Shown: positions 55,052-64,000 of the stretch, piece after piece
How the letters are laid out: each line of letters opens with the position of its first letter
Numbering within the stretch: position 1 is the first letter of the stretch
Source: Streptomyces sp. RFCAC02
GTDB lineage: Bacteria; Actinomycetota; Actinomycetes; Streptomycetales; Streptomycetaceae
Assembly (NCBI RefSeq): GCF_004193175.1
Contig: NZ_SAUH01000001.1
Location: forward strand, 5,179,501 to 5,243,500
DNA: 64,000 bases
Direction of reading: 5' to 3'
Notes under the pieces: model-generated
What the model saw: only the letters and a program-made list of their open reading frames with translations
Databases searched by the model: none
Told to the model about the DNA's origin: nothing
Position numbers and translations under genes: made by a program

Positions 55052-57451
55052 ATGACTTCGTCGCTCGACACACTCACCCTGCCCGTCCTGCCGCTGGACG
55101 ACGAGGTGGTCCTGCCGGGGATGGTGGTGCCGCTCGAACTGTCGGACGCCGAGGTGCGCGCCGCCGTGGAAGCCGCCCAGGCCGCCGCGCCGCGCGGCGG
55201 GAAGCCGCGCGTGCTGCTGGTGCCGCGCGTCGCCGGCTCGTACGCGGACCTCGGCGTCGTCGGCCGGGTGGAGCAGGTCGGCCGGCTCGCCGGCGGCGAT
55301 CCGGGTGCCCTGGTGCGCGGCCTGCGCCGGGTCCGGATCGGCGCGGGGACGACCGGCCCCGGCGCCGCGCTGTGGGTGGAGGGCACGGTCGTCGCCGAGA
55401 CGGCCCCCGACCCGCTGCCCGGTGCCGTCACCGAGCTGGCCAAGGAGTACAAGGCGCTGACCACCACCTGGCTGCGCAAGCGCGGCGCCTGGCAGGTCGT
55501 GGACCGGATCTCCGGCATCGACGACCCGGGCGCGCTCGCCGACAACGCGGGCTACTCCCCGTTCCTCACCGTGGAGCAGCGCCTCGCCCTGCTCACGACG
55601 ACCGATCCGGTGGAGCGGCTGCGGCTGGCCACCAAGCTCCTCGCCGACCACCTCGCCGAGGAGGACGTCGCCGAGTCCATCGCCAAGGACGTGCAGGACG
55701 GCGTGGACAAGCAGCAGCGCGAGTTCCTGCTGCGGCGCCAGCTCGACGCCGTCCGCAAGGAGCTGGCCGAGCTGAGCGGCGACTCCGGTGACGAGGGCGA
55801 CGACTACCGCGCCCGCGTCGAGGCCGCCGACCTGCCGGAGCACGTCAGGGATGCGGCGCTGAAGGAGGTCGACAAGCTGGAGCGCGCCTCCGACGCGAGC
55901 CCCGAGGGCGGCTGGATCCGCACCTGGCTCGACACCGTGCTCGACATCCCGTGGAACGTCCGCACCGAGGACGCGTACGACATCGCCGGCGCCAGGGCCG
56001 TGCTGGACGCCGACCACGCCGGTCTCGATGACGTGAAGGCCCGCATCACCGAGTACCTGGCGGTGCGCAAGCGGCGTGCCGACCGCGGCCTCGGGGTCGT
56101 CGGCGGGCGGCGCGGCGGCGCTGTGCTGGCCCTGGTGGGGCCGCCCGGCGTCGGCAAGACGTCGCTCGGCCAGTCCGTGGCGCGGGCGATGGGGCGCGAG
56201 TTCGTGCGGGTGGCGCTCGGCGGCGTGCGGGACGAGGCGGAGATCCGCGGCCACCGGCGCACGTACGTCGGGGCGCTGCCGGGGCGCATCGTGCGGGCGG
56301 TCAAGGAGGCCGGTTCGATGAACCCGGTCGTCCTGCTCGACGAGATCGACAAGGTCGGCAGCGACTACCGGGGCGACCCGGCCGCCGCCCTCCTCGAAGT
56401 GCTCGACCCCGCGCAGAACCACACCTTCCGCGACCACTACCTGGAGGTCGACCTCGACCTGTCGGACGTGGTCTTCCTCGCCACCGCCAACGTGCTGGAG
56501 GCCATCCCCGAGCCGCTGCTCGACCGGATGGAGCTGGTGCGGCTCGACGGGTACACGGAGGACGAGAAGGTCGTCATCGCCCGTGACCACCTGCTGCCGA
56601 GGCAGTTGGAGCGCGCGGGGCTCACCGAGGACGAGGTGACGGTGACGGACGGCGTGCTGCGGAAGCTGGCCGGCGAGTACACGCGCGAGGCCGGTGTCCG
56701 TGCCCTGGAGCGCCTGGTCGCCCGCCTGCTGCGGAAGGTCGCGGCCCGGGCGGAGCTGGGCGAGGCGTCGCTGCCGTTCGCCGTGTCCGATGAGCACCTG
56801 CGGGACCTGATCGGGCGTCCGCACCACACGCCGGAGGCGGCCCAGGAGCCGGCCGAGCGCCGCACGGCGGTGCCGGGCGTGGCCACCGGGCTCGCGGTCA
56901 CCGGCGCGGGCGGCGACGTCCTGTACATCGAGGCGTCGCTCGCCGACCCGGAGACCGGCGGCGCGGGGCTGACCCTGACCGGGCAGCTCGGCGACGTGAT
57001 GAAGGAGTCCGCGCAGATCGCCCTGTCCTACCTGCGCTCGCGCGGCGCCGAGCTGGAGCTGCCGGTCGGCGACCTGAAGGAGCGTGGCGTCCACCTGCAC
57101 ATCCCGGCGGGCGCGGTGCCGAAGGACGGGCCGAGCGCCGGCATCACCATGACGACGGCCCTGGCGTCGCTGCTCAGCGGCCGTCAGGTGCGGCCGGACG
57201 TGGCGATGACGGGCGAGGTGTCGCTGACCGGGCGGGTCCTGCCGATCGGGGGCCTGAAGCAGAAGCTGCTGGCCGCGCACCGCGCGGGGACGACGACCGT
57301 GATCATCCCCAAGCGGAACGAGCCCGACCTCGACGACGTGCCGGCCGAGGTGCTGGAGCGGCTCGACGTCCACCCGGTGACGGACGTCCGCCAGGTCCTG
57401 GACCTGGCGCTCGCCCCCGCGGGTGCCCCGGCGGTGGCGGTCGCGGCCTGA
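55052..57451 (+). CDS. lon: ATP-dependent Lon protease
   Basis: LonA, the cytosolic AAA+ serine protease that degrades misfolded proteins after heat stress. The 799 residues contain the N-terminal substrate-binding domain (LPVLPLDDEVVLPGMVVPLE), Walker A LALVGPPGVGKTSLGQSVA, Walker B NPVVLLDEIDKVG and the sensor region, then the Ser-Lys dyad: Ser in PKDGPSAGITMTTAL and Lys in PIGGLKQKLLAAHRAG. AGGGAGA precedes ATG 55052. A HAIR-like site directly upstream indicates repression by HspR/DnaK. The gene is monocistronic, ending in a long terminator hairpin. Confidence 0.96.
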   Translation: MTSSLDTLTLPVLPLDDEVVLPGMVVPLELSDAEVRAAVEAAQAAAPRGGKPRVLLVPRVAGSYADLGVVGRVEQVGRLAGGDPGALVRGLRRVRIGAGTTGPGAALWVEGTVVAETAPDPLPGAVTELAKEYKALTTTWLRKRGAWQVVDRISGIDDPGALADNAGYSPFLTVEQRLALLTTTDPVERLRLATKLLADHLAEEDVAESIAKDVQDGVDKQQREFLLRRQLDAVRKELAELSGDSGDEGDDYRARVEAADLPEHVRDAALKEVDKLERASDASPEGGWIRTWLDTVLDIPWNVRTEDAYDIAGARAVLDADHAGLDDVKARITEYLAVRKRRADRGLGVVGGRRGGAVLALVGPPGVGKTSLGQSVARAMGREFVRVALGGVRDEAEIRGHRRTYVGALPGRIVRAVKEAGSMNPVVLLDEIDKVGSDYRGDPAAALLEVLDPAQNHTFRDHYLEVDLDLSDVVFLATANVLEAIPEPLLDRMELVRLDGYTEDEKVVIARDHLLPRQLERAGLTEDEVTVTDGVLRKLAGEYTREAGVRALERLVARLLRKVAARAELGEASLPFAVSDEHLRDLIGRPHHTPEAAQEPAERRTAVPGVATGLAVTGAGGDVLYIEASLADPETGGAGLTLTGQLGDVMKESAQIALSYLRSRGAELELPVGDLKERGVHLHIPAGAVPKDGPSAGITMTTALASLLSGRQVRPDVAMTGEVSLTGRVLPIGGLKQKLLAAHRAGTTTVIIPKRNEPDLDDVPAEVLERLDVHPVTDVRQVLDLALAPAGAPAVAVAA

Positions 57452-57467
57452 CCGCGGCGTGTCCCCC

Positions 57468-57507
57468 GGCCGCCGGCGGTGGGTCGTCCGACCCGCCGCC
57501 GGCGGCC
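57468..57507 (+). terminator. terminator of lon
   Basis: A 19-bp stem (57468-57486 with 57489-57507) with one G-T wobble and a two-base apex in the sequence (in practice a slightly larger loop). It begins 16 bases after the lon stop. It is the strongest hairpin seen on this side of the window. Confidence 0.8.
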
Positions 57508-57567
57508 GTGCGCGGTGCCCGGGACCCCCGCGCGGGCGGCCGGGCGGGGCGCGTAGGGTGCTGCGGC

Positions 57568-58035
57568 ATGAGTCCTTCGATCGCTACGAACACTCCCGTG
57601 GACCGGGAGCGGCTGCTCGACTTCGTGCGGCCGAGACACCGCGCGCTCCTCATCACGCGGCGCGCCGACGGCAGCCCGCAGGCGTCGCCGCTGACCTGTG
57701 GTGTCGACGACGGCGGCCGTATCGTCATCGCCACCTACCCCGAGCGCGCGAAGGCGGTGAACGCCCGGCGCGACCCGGAGGTGAGCGTCGTCGTGCTGTC
57801 CGACGAGTGGGACGGCCCGTGGGTGCAGATCGACGGGACCGCCGAGGTCCTCGACGTCCCGGACGCCATCGAGCCGCTGGTCGAGTACTACCGCACCATC
57901 GCGGGGGAGCACCCCGACTGGGCGGAGTACCGCACGGCGATGGCGCGCCAGGGCAAGTCCCTCATCCGGGTGACCCCGCTCCGCTGGGGGCCGGTCGCCA
58001 CCGGCGGTTTCCCCGCCCGGCTGGCTCAGCGCTGA
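57568..58035 (+). CDS. PPOX-class F420-dependent oxidoreductase
   Basis: A 155-residue split-beta-barrel flavin/deazaflavin enzyme like mycobacterial Rv1155-type F420 proteins. RHRALLITRRADGSPQASPL (about residues 24-43), RIVIATYPERAKAVNARRDP and SLIRVTPLRWGPV are characteristic. It probably reduces small substrates or biliverdin-like pigments with F420H2 or binds FMN; the substrate is unknown. ATG 57568 has AGGG upstream. It overlaps the convergent MarR gene by ten bases at its 3-prime end. Confidence 0.88.
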   Translation: MSPSIATNTPVDRERLLDFVRPRHRALLITRRADGSPQASPLTCGVDDGGRIVIATYPERAKAVNARRDPEVSVVVLSDEWDGPWVQIDGTAEVLDVPDAIEPLVEYYRTIAGEHPDWAEYRTAMARQGKSLIRVTPLRWGPVATGGFPARLAQR

Positions 58036-58463
58036 TCCGTCGCCCGCAGCAGGAGGCGCCGCAGCTCGTCCTGCTCGTGTCCGCTGAGCGCGGCGACGGG
58101 GGACCGGTGCGCGAGGAGGTCCATCAGCCGCTCGCGCAGCTCCGCGCCCCCGGCGGTGAGGTGGATCTCCTTGGCCCGGCGGTCGGTGGGGTGGGGGCGG
58201 CGCTCGATGAGGCCGCGGCGCTCCAGCCGGTCCACGACGAACGTGGCGTTGGACGGCTCGCAGCTCATGCGGGCGGCCAGCTCCTTCATGGTGAGCGGCC
58301 CGCCCAGTTCGCGCAGCGCCGTCGCCTGCGGCCCGGTGAGGTCGAGGGCGGCGGCGCGCTCCCGTACGTGGTCGTCCAGTTTCCGGGCCAGCGCGCCCAC
58401 CAGGCCGCACAGTTCGCGTTCGGTGCGGGCGCTCGCGTCCGGGGAGGCGGTCATGCCGGTCAT
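58026..58463 (-). CDS. MarR-family regulator
   Basis: A 145-residue winged-helix repressor. LTGPQATALRELGGPLTMKE, the recognition part ARMSCEPSNATFVVDRLERR and the wing LIERRPHPTDRRAKEIHLT are typical of MarR proteins. ATG 58463 was used, with ATG 58454 as alternative. It is divergent from a metallo-beta-lactamase-fold hydrolase with a 91-bp spacer containing AT-rich repeats (AGCTTGAAG twice), a likely operator. The ligand is unknown. Confidence 0.9.
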   Translation of the reverse strand: MTGMTASPDASARTERELCGLVGALARKLDDHVRERAAALDLTGPQATALRELGGPLTMKELAARMSCEPSNATFVVDRLERRGLIERRPHPTDRRAKEIHLTAGGAELRERLMDLLAHRSPVAALSGHEQDELRRLLLRATDQR

Positions 58464-58516
58464 CGTAGCCGCGGGCGGGCAGCGCCGGCCAGGGTGCTTA
58501 CAGCTCGAATAACTAA

Positions 58517-58540
58517 AGCTTGAAGTTTGTGAGCTTGAAG
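58517..58540. promoter_or_regulatory. repeated AGCTTGAAG motif, presumed MarR operator
   Basis: AGCTTGAAG occurs at 58517-58525 and 58532-58540, 15 bases apart, inside an AT-rich island (58506-58545) unlike the surrounding DNA. AACTAAAGCTTGAAGTT (58511-58527) is also an imperfect palindrome around AAGCTT. It lies between the MarR and MBL-fold genes. Confidence 0.5.
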
Positions 58541-58554
58541 CATATCGTCGTGCC

Positions 58555-59445
58555 ATGACGACGCCCACGCTCCTCGGCGAGCGCTTCCGCAGCCCCGCCC
58601 GCACCCGCTCCCTCCGCCTTGGCGACCTCACCGTCACCCACGTACCGGACGGTGCCGTCCAGCTCGTCCCGCACGGCTGGTTCCCCGACACCACGCCGGA
58701 GACCTGGACCGGTGAGCGTGCCGCACACCTCGACGCCACCGGCAACCTCGTCGGCAGCATCGGCGCGCTCCTCGTCGAGCGGGACGGACGCGCCCTCCTC
58801 ATCGACTCCGGTGTCGGCCCCGTCGACCTGCCCGCCGTCCCCGGCGCCCCCATCGGCGCGCTGCGCGGCGGCGCCCTCGTCGACGGACTCGTGGCCGCCG
58901 GCGTCGCCCCCTCCCGCATCGAGGCCATCGCCGTCACCCACCTCCACCCCGACCACGTCGGCTGGGCCGCCCACACCGACCCCCTGACCGGGCGGTCGCC
59001 GTTCCCCGGGGCCGTCCACCTGTTCTCGGAACCCGAATGGGAGCACCGCGCGCACGCCGAGGCGGAGGGCGTCACCCGGGCCGCCCTCGCGGCCCTCGCC
59101 CGGCGGGTCCGCACCGTCCCGGAGGGCGAGGAGATCTTCCCCGGCGTCCGCCTGCGCCTGTTCCCCGGTCACACGGCCGGCCACACCGCGTACGAGATCA
59201 CCGGCGGGGGCCGCCGCCTCATCGCCTTCGGCGACACCCTCCACTCGCCCGGCCAGTTCGACCACCCCGAGTGGCGCACCGCGCCGGACACCGACGTCAC
59301 CGCCGCCGCCGACAGCCGTCGCCGGCTCCTCGCCGAACTCGCCGGACCCGGCGTCGTCGGATACGGCAACCACTTCGCCGACGTCCCCTTCGGCCGCGTC
59401 GTGACCACCGCCCGGGGCCCCGTCTGGGAGCCGGTGGACGACTGA
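58555..59445 (+). CDS. metallo-beta-lactamase-fold hydrolase
   Basis: A 296-residue cytosolic MBL-fold enzyme with the metal-binding motif AIAVTHLHPDHVGWAAH (HxHxDH), the third-metal region RLFPGHTAGHTAYEI and IAFGDTLHSPGQFDHPEW. It fits the N-acyl homoserine lactonase/AttM-like or quorum-quenching group in size and motif spacing, but no specific substrate can be claimed. ATG 58555 has no clear ribosome site and lies just after a possible -10 (CATATCGT), so the mRNA may be leaderless or the start slightly different. Regulation by the divergent MarR is likely. Confidence 0.88.
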   Translation: MTTPTLLGERFRSPARTRSLRLGDLTVTHVPDGAVQLVPHGWFPDTTPETWTGERAAHLDATGNLVGSIGALLVERDGRALLIDSGVGPVDLPAVPGAPIGALRGGALVDGLVAAGVAPSRIEAIAVTHLHPDHVGWAAHTDPLTGRSPFPGAVHLFSEPEWEHRAHAEAEGVTRAALAALARRVRTVPEGEEIFPGVRLRLFPGHTAGHTAYEITGGGRRLIAFGDTLHSPGQFDHPEWRTAPDTDVTAAADSRRRLLAELAGPGVVGYGNHFADVPFGRVVTTARGPVWEPVDD

Positions 59446-59501
59446 ACCTCCGTGTCCGATTCCCGCCAGTCCACCCGCCGGGCACGGCGCACACTGGAGG
59501 G

Positions 59502-61025
59502 GTGTTGACCGATGACAGCAGGTACGAGGCGGTGCGCAGCCGCGACGAACGGTTCGACGGCGTGTTCTTCACCGCCGTCGTCACCACCGGGGTGTACTGC
59601 CGGCCGAGCTGCCCGGCCACCACCCCCAAGCGGCAGAACGTCCGCTTCCACTGCTCCGCCGCGTCGGCCCAGGCGGCCGGGTTCCGCGCCTGCCGCCGCT
59701 GCCGCCCCGACACGGTGCCCGGCTCCGCCGAGTGGAACGCCCGCGCCGACGCGGTGGGCCGCGCCATGCGGCTCATCGCGGACGGCGTCGTGGACCGCGA
59801 GGGCGTCGCCGGCCTCGCCAGCCGCCTCGGCTACAGCGCCCGCCAGGTGCAGCGCCAGCTCACCGAGGAACTCGGCGCGGGTCCCGTCGCCCTCGCCCGC
59901 GCCCAGCGCGCCCACACCGCGCGCGTCCTGATCCAGACCACCGGCATGCCGATCACGGAGGTCGCGTTCGCCGCGGGCTTCGCGAGCGTCCGCCAGTTCA
60001 ACGACACCGTCCGCGCCGTGTACGGCCGCACCCCCACCGAACTGCGCGCCACCGCACCCCGCGACCACGCCGCCACCGGCACGGGCGCCGGCGGCATCTC
60101 CCTGCGCCTCGCCCACCGCGGCCCCTACGACGCGCGCCAGGTCTTCGACTTCCTCGCCCTGCGCGCCCTGGCCGGCGTCGAGGAGGTGACGGGGACGCCC
60201 GGCCGCCGCCGCTACCGCCGCACCCTCGTCCTGCCGCACGGCACCGGCATCGCCGAGGTGGGGGAGTACCCGGGCCGCGCGGGCGGCCACTGGCTGCCGT
60301 GCCGCCTGCTCCTCGCCGACCCCCGCGACCTGACGACCGCCGTGCAGCGCGTACGCCGCCTGTTCGACCTCGACGCCGACCCGTACGCCGTCGCCGAACG
60401 CCTCGGCGCCGACCCGTACCTCGCCCCCCTCGTCGCCGCACGCCCCGGCCTGCGCTCGCCCGGCGCCGCCGACCCGGCCGAGCTGGCCGTCCGCGCGGTC
60501 CTCGGGCAGCAGATCACCGTCGCCGGCGCCCGCACGCTGGGCAGCACCCTCGTCGCCGCCCACGGCAAGCCGCTGGACGCGCCGGACGGCGGGCTCACCC
60601 ACACCTTCCCCGACGCAGGCACCCTCGCCGGCGCGGCCCTCACCGAGCTGGGCATGCCCGAGTCTCGCCGCGCCACCATCCGCACGGTGTGCGCCGCACT
60701 CGCCGACGGCACCGTGTCCCTCGACCCGGGCGCCGACCGCGACGCGACCGAACGCGCCCTCCTCGCCCTGCGCGGCATCGGCCCCTGGACCGCCGGCTAC
60801 CTGCGGATGCGGGCGCTCGGCGACCCCGATGTCCTGCTGACCGGCGACGCCGGGGTCCGTCACGGCCTGCGCCTCGTCGGCGCCGACGCCTCCGCCGCCG
60901 ACGCGTGGCGGCCCTGGCGCTCGTACGCCGTCCATCATCTGTGGAACGCCACCTCGCCGGCCCCCGCGCCGTCGGACGACAGCGGGCACCGCCCGCCGCA
61001 CACCCACACCAGGGAGAACGCCTGA
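59502..61025 (+). CDS. Ada-AlkA fusion: methyl-phosphotriester sensor, AraC HTH and 3-methyladenine glycosylase
   Basis: A 507-residue fusion of DNA alkylation-repair domains. The Ada N-terminal zinc domain has four Cys: GVYCRPSCPATTPKRQNVRF and GFRACRRCRPD. An AraC-type HTH follows (GVAGLASRLGYSARQVQRQL, VAFAAGFASVRQFNDTVRAV). The C-terminal AlkA N-domain leads into a HhH-GPD glycosylase, LALRGIGPWTAGYLRMRALG, with the catalytic Asp in TGDAGV. It removes alkylated bases and, when methylated, should activate transcription. GTG 59502 abuts GGAGG; TTG 59505 is an alternative. ogt follows with a TGATG overlap. Confidence 0.92.
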   Translation: MLTDDSRYEAVRSRDERFDGVFFTAVVTTGVYCRPSCPATTPKRQNVRFHCSAASAQAAGFRACRRCRPDTVPGSAEWNARADAVGRAMRLIADGVVDREGVAGLASRLGYSARQVQRQLTEELGAGPVALARAQRAHTARVLIQTTGMPITEVAFAAGFASVRQFNDTVRAVYGRTPTELRATAPRDHAATGTGAGGISLRLAHRGPYDARQVFDFLALRALAGVEEVTGTPGRRRYRRTLVLPHGTGIAEVGEYPGRAGGHWLPCRLLLADPRDLTTAVQRVRRLFDLDADPYAVAERLGADPYLAPLVAARPGLRSPGAADPAELAVRAVLGQQITVAGARTLGSTLVAAHGKPLDAPDGGLTHTFPDAGTLAGAALTELGMPESRRATIRTVCAALADGTVSLDPGADRDATERALLALRGIGPWTAGYLRMRALGDPDVLLTGDAGVRHGLRLVGADASAADAWRPWRSYAVHHLWNATSPAPAPSDDSGHRPPHTHTRENA

Positions 61026-61522
61026 TGCTCTACACCGTGCACCCCAGCCCCCTCGGCGACCTGCTGATCGCGGGACCGCGCCCCGGCACCCTGGCCTCCG
61101 TCACCGTGCCGGGACAGAAGGGCGCCACGGGCGTCGGGGACGACTGGACGCGCGACGACGCCGCGTTCGCCGGGGCCGCGCGCCAGTTCGACGCCTACTT
61201 CGCCGGTGAGCTGACCGAGTTCACCCTCGACCTGGAGCCGGTGGGCAGCGCGTTCCGGCAGCGGGTGTGGTCCACCCTGCACACCATCCCGTACGGCGCC
61301 ACCCTCACCTACGGCGAGGTCACCGCGCGCGCCGGCCTGCCGCGCGCCTCCGTACGCGCCGTGGGCGGCGCCATCGGCGCGAACCCGCTGTCCGTCGTCT
61401 GCCCCTGCCACCGGGTGCTCGGCGCGAACGGCTCCCTCACCGGCTACGCGGGCGGCCTGCACAGGAAGCAGCTCCTCCTCGGCCTCGAAGGCGTCCTCCC
61501 CGCGCAGCTCACCGCCATCTGA
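61025..61522 (+). CDS. ogt: methylated-DNA-[protein]-cysteine S-methyltransferase
   Basis: A 165-residue suicide repair protein that transfers methyl from O6-methylguanine to its own Cys. The active site is VVCPCHRVLGANGSLTGYAG (PCHR). The HTH region is TLTYGEVTARAGLPRASVRA, with the Arg finger and GGAIGANPLSV. ATG 61025 overlaps the ada-alkA stop as TGATG, so the two are co-translated. Together with the fusion protein it makes a full adaptive-response operon. Confidence 0.95.
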   Translation: MLYTVHPSPLGDLLIAGPRPGTLASVTVPGQKGATGVGDDWTRDDAAFAGAARQFDAYFAGELTEFTLDLEPVGSAFRQRVWSTLHTIPYGATLTYGEVTARAGLPRASVRAVGGAIGANPLSVVCPCHRVLGANGSLTGYAGGLHRKQLLLGLEGVLPAQLTAI

Positions 61523-61537
61523 CAGGGCGGCACACAG

Positions 61538-61580
61538 GGGTGTCCCCCCGCGCCGGTGCCATGCGCGCGGGGGGACACCC
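61538..61580. terminator. bidirectional terminator between ogt and DUF1048 genes
   Basis: A perfect 16-bp inverted repeat, GGGTGTCCCCCCGCGC (61538-61553) and GCGCGGGGGGACACCC (61565-61580), in the 78-base gap between convergent operons. Confidence 0.85.
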
Positions 61581-61600
61581 GGGGGACGGGACGGCGGGTG

Positions 61601-61927
61601 CTACCGCGCGCCCGTGCCGGGGTTTTTGCTCAGGGACTCCTGGTACAGGTCCGCGTAGGTGCGCGAGTCCTTGATCAGGTCGTCGCAGAACGCGGCGACA
61701 TCGCTGCCGATCAGCTCCAGGACGCCCTTGCCCCCGGCGGCGCCCTCCTCGAAGAAGTCGACGACCCCGGAGAGCAGATGCCCGTCGGCCAGCTCGACCG
61801 GACCCACCTTGAACAGGTACTTCTGCATCTCCTGGTAGACGATCCGGTAGTCCGGCGGGAGCGCCTTGACCCGCGCCACATGCGCCCGCCACTGCTTCTT
61901 GCCCTCGACGATGTCCCGGATGCTCAT
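61601..61927 (-). CDS. DUF1048 helical protein
   Basis: A 108-residue all-helical DUF1048 protein (IVEGKKQWRAHVARVKALPP, YRIVYQEMQKYLFKV, GSDVAAFCDDLIKDSRTYAD). DUF1048 proteins are four-helix bundles typically encoded after PadR regulators and are thought to interact with them. ATG 61927 overlaps the second DUF1048 gene by four bases, making it the last gene of a three-gene operon. It is paralogous to its neighbour (about one-third identical by eye). Function unknown. Confidence 0.85.
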   Translation of the reverse strand: MSIRDIVEGKKQWRAHVARVKALPPDYRIVYQEMQKYLFKVGPVELADGHLLSGVVDFFEEGAAGGKGVLELIGSDVAAFCDDLIKDSRTYADLYQESLSKNPGTGAR

Positions 61928-62286
61928 CTCGTCCCCTCCAGCCGGCCCAGCTTCCTCGCGACGTTCCTGTTCAACTGCTCGCGCCACCGGTCGCGGTAGG
62001 TGCGGGCGCCCTCGCCGCCGGCCAGCGCGGCGCAGAAGCCCCCGATGTCGTCGCCGAGCACCTCGTGGACGCGCTGCCCGTCCGCCGCCGACTCCTCCAG
62101 CAGCGCCAGGGCGGCGTCGGCGATCGGCGTCAGGTTGCGGCCGGTGAAGTCCCCGTAGGGGAAGAGGTGGCCCTTGATCTGCTCCCACGCCGCCCGGTGC
62201 TCGTCCGGAAGGGCCGCGGCCCTGGTCTCGAACGCCTTCCACTGCCTCGTGAGATCACTGCCGGTGACGGTCTCCCAGAAGCTCAT
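61924..62286 (-). CDS. DUF1048-type paralogue
   Basis: A 120-residue helical protein related to the following gene: WKAFETRAAALPDEHRAAWE, then a GDFTGRNLTPIADAALALLE helix, DDIGGFCAALAGG and RTYRDRWREQLNRN. ATG 62286 overlaps the PadR stop (ATGA). The pair of paralogues probably forms a complex, perhaps with the PadR protein. In other genomes such genes often precede an ABC transporter, which is absent here. Confidence 0.8.
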   Translation of the reverse strand: MSFWETVTGSDLTRQWKAFETRAAALPDEHRAAWEQIKGHLFPYGDFTGRNLTPIADAALALLEESAADGQRVHEVLGDDIGGFCAALAGGEGARTYRDRWREQLNRNVARKLGRLEGTR

Positions 62287-62609
62287 CTCCCGTCCTCCCT
62301 GAGCCTGTCGATGCGTGACGACACGTACTGCCATTTCGCCCAGAACGCCGCGAGTCTCTCCCGGCCGGCGTCATTGAGCGCGTAGAACTTGCGCGGCGGT
62401 CCGACTCCGGACGGCCGTTTCGTCACCCGGACGAGTCCGTTCCTCTCCAGCCGCAGCAGGATGGTGTACACCGTCCCCTCGACGACATCGGTGAAGCCGA
62501 GGTCGTTCAGCCGGCGGGTGATGGCGTACCCGTAGGTCTCCTCGCTGCCGATGATCTGGAGCACGCACCCTTCGAGGGTGCCCTTCAGCATCTCTGTCAG
62601 GTCGTCCAA
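62283..62609 (-). CDS. PadR-family regulator
   Basis: A 108-residue PadR winged-helix protein: EMLKGTLEGCVLQIIGSEET, YGYAITRRLNDLGFTDVVEG, TVYTILLRLERNGLVR and PPRKFYALNDAGRERLAAFW. The start is TTG 62609, with GGAGGG about 6 bases upstream, a rare but well-supported choice. It is first in an operon with two DUF1048 genes. The upstream region (62647-62665) holds GGTAC-N9-GTACC, resembling PadR operators; autoregulation is likely. Confidence 0.88.
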   Translation of the reverse strand: MDDLTEMLKGTLEGCVLQIIGSEETYGYAITRRLNDLGFTDVVEGTVYTILLRLERNGLVRVTKRPSGVGPPRKFYALNDAGRERLAAFWAKWQYVSSRIDRLREDGR

Positions 62610-62646
62610 CGCGAACCCTCCCCGAATCCAGTACTCTGTGGTGCCG

Positions 62647-62665
62647 GGTACTGCTACACGGTACC
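62647..62665. promoter_or_regulatory. inverted repeat GGTAC-N9-GTACC, presumed PadR operator
   Basis: Perfect 5-bp arms with a 9-base spacer lie in the 73-bp gap between the PadR gene start and the 3-prime end of the next minus-strand gene. Another AGTACT lies at 62630-62635. Similar GTAC-containing dyads are typical of PadR proteins. Confidence 0.5.
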
Positions 62666-62682
62666 ACTGAATAGTGGGGGTG

Positions 62683-64000
<1,318 letters not shown>

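Overview
The window is high-GC actinobacterial DNA, almost certainly from Streptomyces or a close relative. The evidence is a mixed signature: WhiJ-type XRE plus DUF397 genes, CebR-type 14-bp operators, a HAIR-like element before lon, Cys-containing leader peptides of the Streptomyces type, a SAV2148-like HEPN protein, and frequent GTG starts with ATGA/GTGA overlaps. No rRNA, tRNA, transposase or cas gene was seen. All reading is by eye; no database search was run.

Layout. 1-3.3 kb: a PfkB kinase cut by the left edge, a glycolipid-binding-domain operon divergent from a CGNR zinc-finger protein, and a LysE exporter. 3.3-6.4 kb: treZ and a cellulose-type AA10 LPMO with a CebR box. 6.6-11.35 kb: a WXG/ESX-like small protein, a 740-residue partner and three related lipoproteins. 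This is a tandemly duplicated, partly decayed locus. 11.6-15.8 kb: a histidine kinase (frameshifted) and response regulator, a GNAT coupled to an alpha-oxoamine synthase, and a nucleotidyltransferase-like protein. 16.2-22.6 kb: a neprosin-family protein, a phosphotransferase, a TetR/zinc-alcohol dehydrogenase pair and small unknowns. 22.7-25.2 kb: a whiJ/abaA-like cluster. 25.2-27.3 kb: two type I-E-like CRISPR arrays (10 and 7 repeats) with identical 68-bp leaders, flanking a kinase-like gene. 27.4-33.8 kb: an LGFP/DUF2599 secreted protein, treY, a HEPN-type protein, a GNAT, and a rhodanese with cysteine dioxygenase. 33.9-38.3 kb: two divergent leader peptides, a lone winged-helix regulator, an I36 inhibitor-like protein, a GntR-TetR fusion regulator with a FAD monooxygenase, and a DUF6924-like protein.

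38.4-48.0 kb is a complete assimilatory sulfur operon on the minus strand: leader peptide, sulfite reductase, a zinc-ribbon protein, cysH, cysC, cysD, cysN, a sulfonate/sulfate-type ABC transporter and a sirohydrochlorin chelatase. Together these take up sulfur, activate sulfate, reduce it to sulfide and supply siroheme. The cysteine dioxygenase/rhodanese operon and the winged-helix regulator carry the same kind of leader ORF, so three transcription units may share a cysteine-responsive switch.

48.2-64 kb: an AidB-like acyl-CoA dehydrogenase, a second WhiJ-like regulator, a GDSL esterase with CBM2 behind a second CebR box, a TetR/FAD-monooxygenase pair (the monooxygenase is frameshifted), lon with a HAIR element, a F420/PPOX oxidoreductase, a MarR/MBL pair, an Ada-AlkA fusion with ogt, a PadR-DUF1048-DUF1048 operon, and a FAD monooxygenase cut by the right edge.

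Three otherwise normal genes are each broken by one base at a run of five C or G (about 10006, 12648 and 53856). Either the assembly carries homopolymer errors, or these are real lesions or phase-variable sites.
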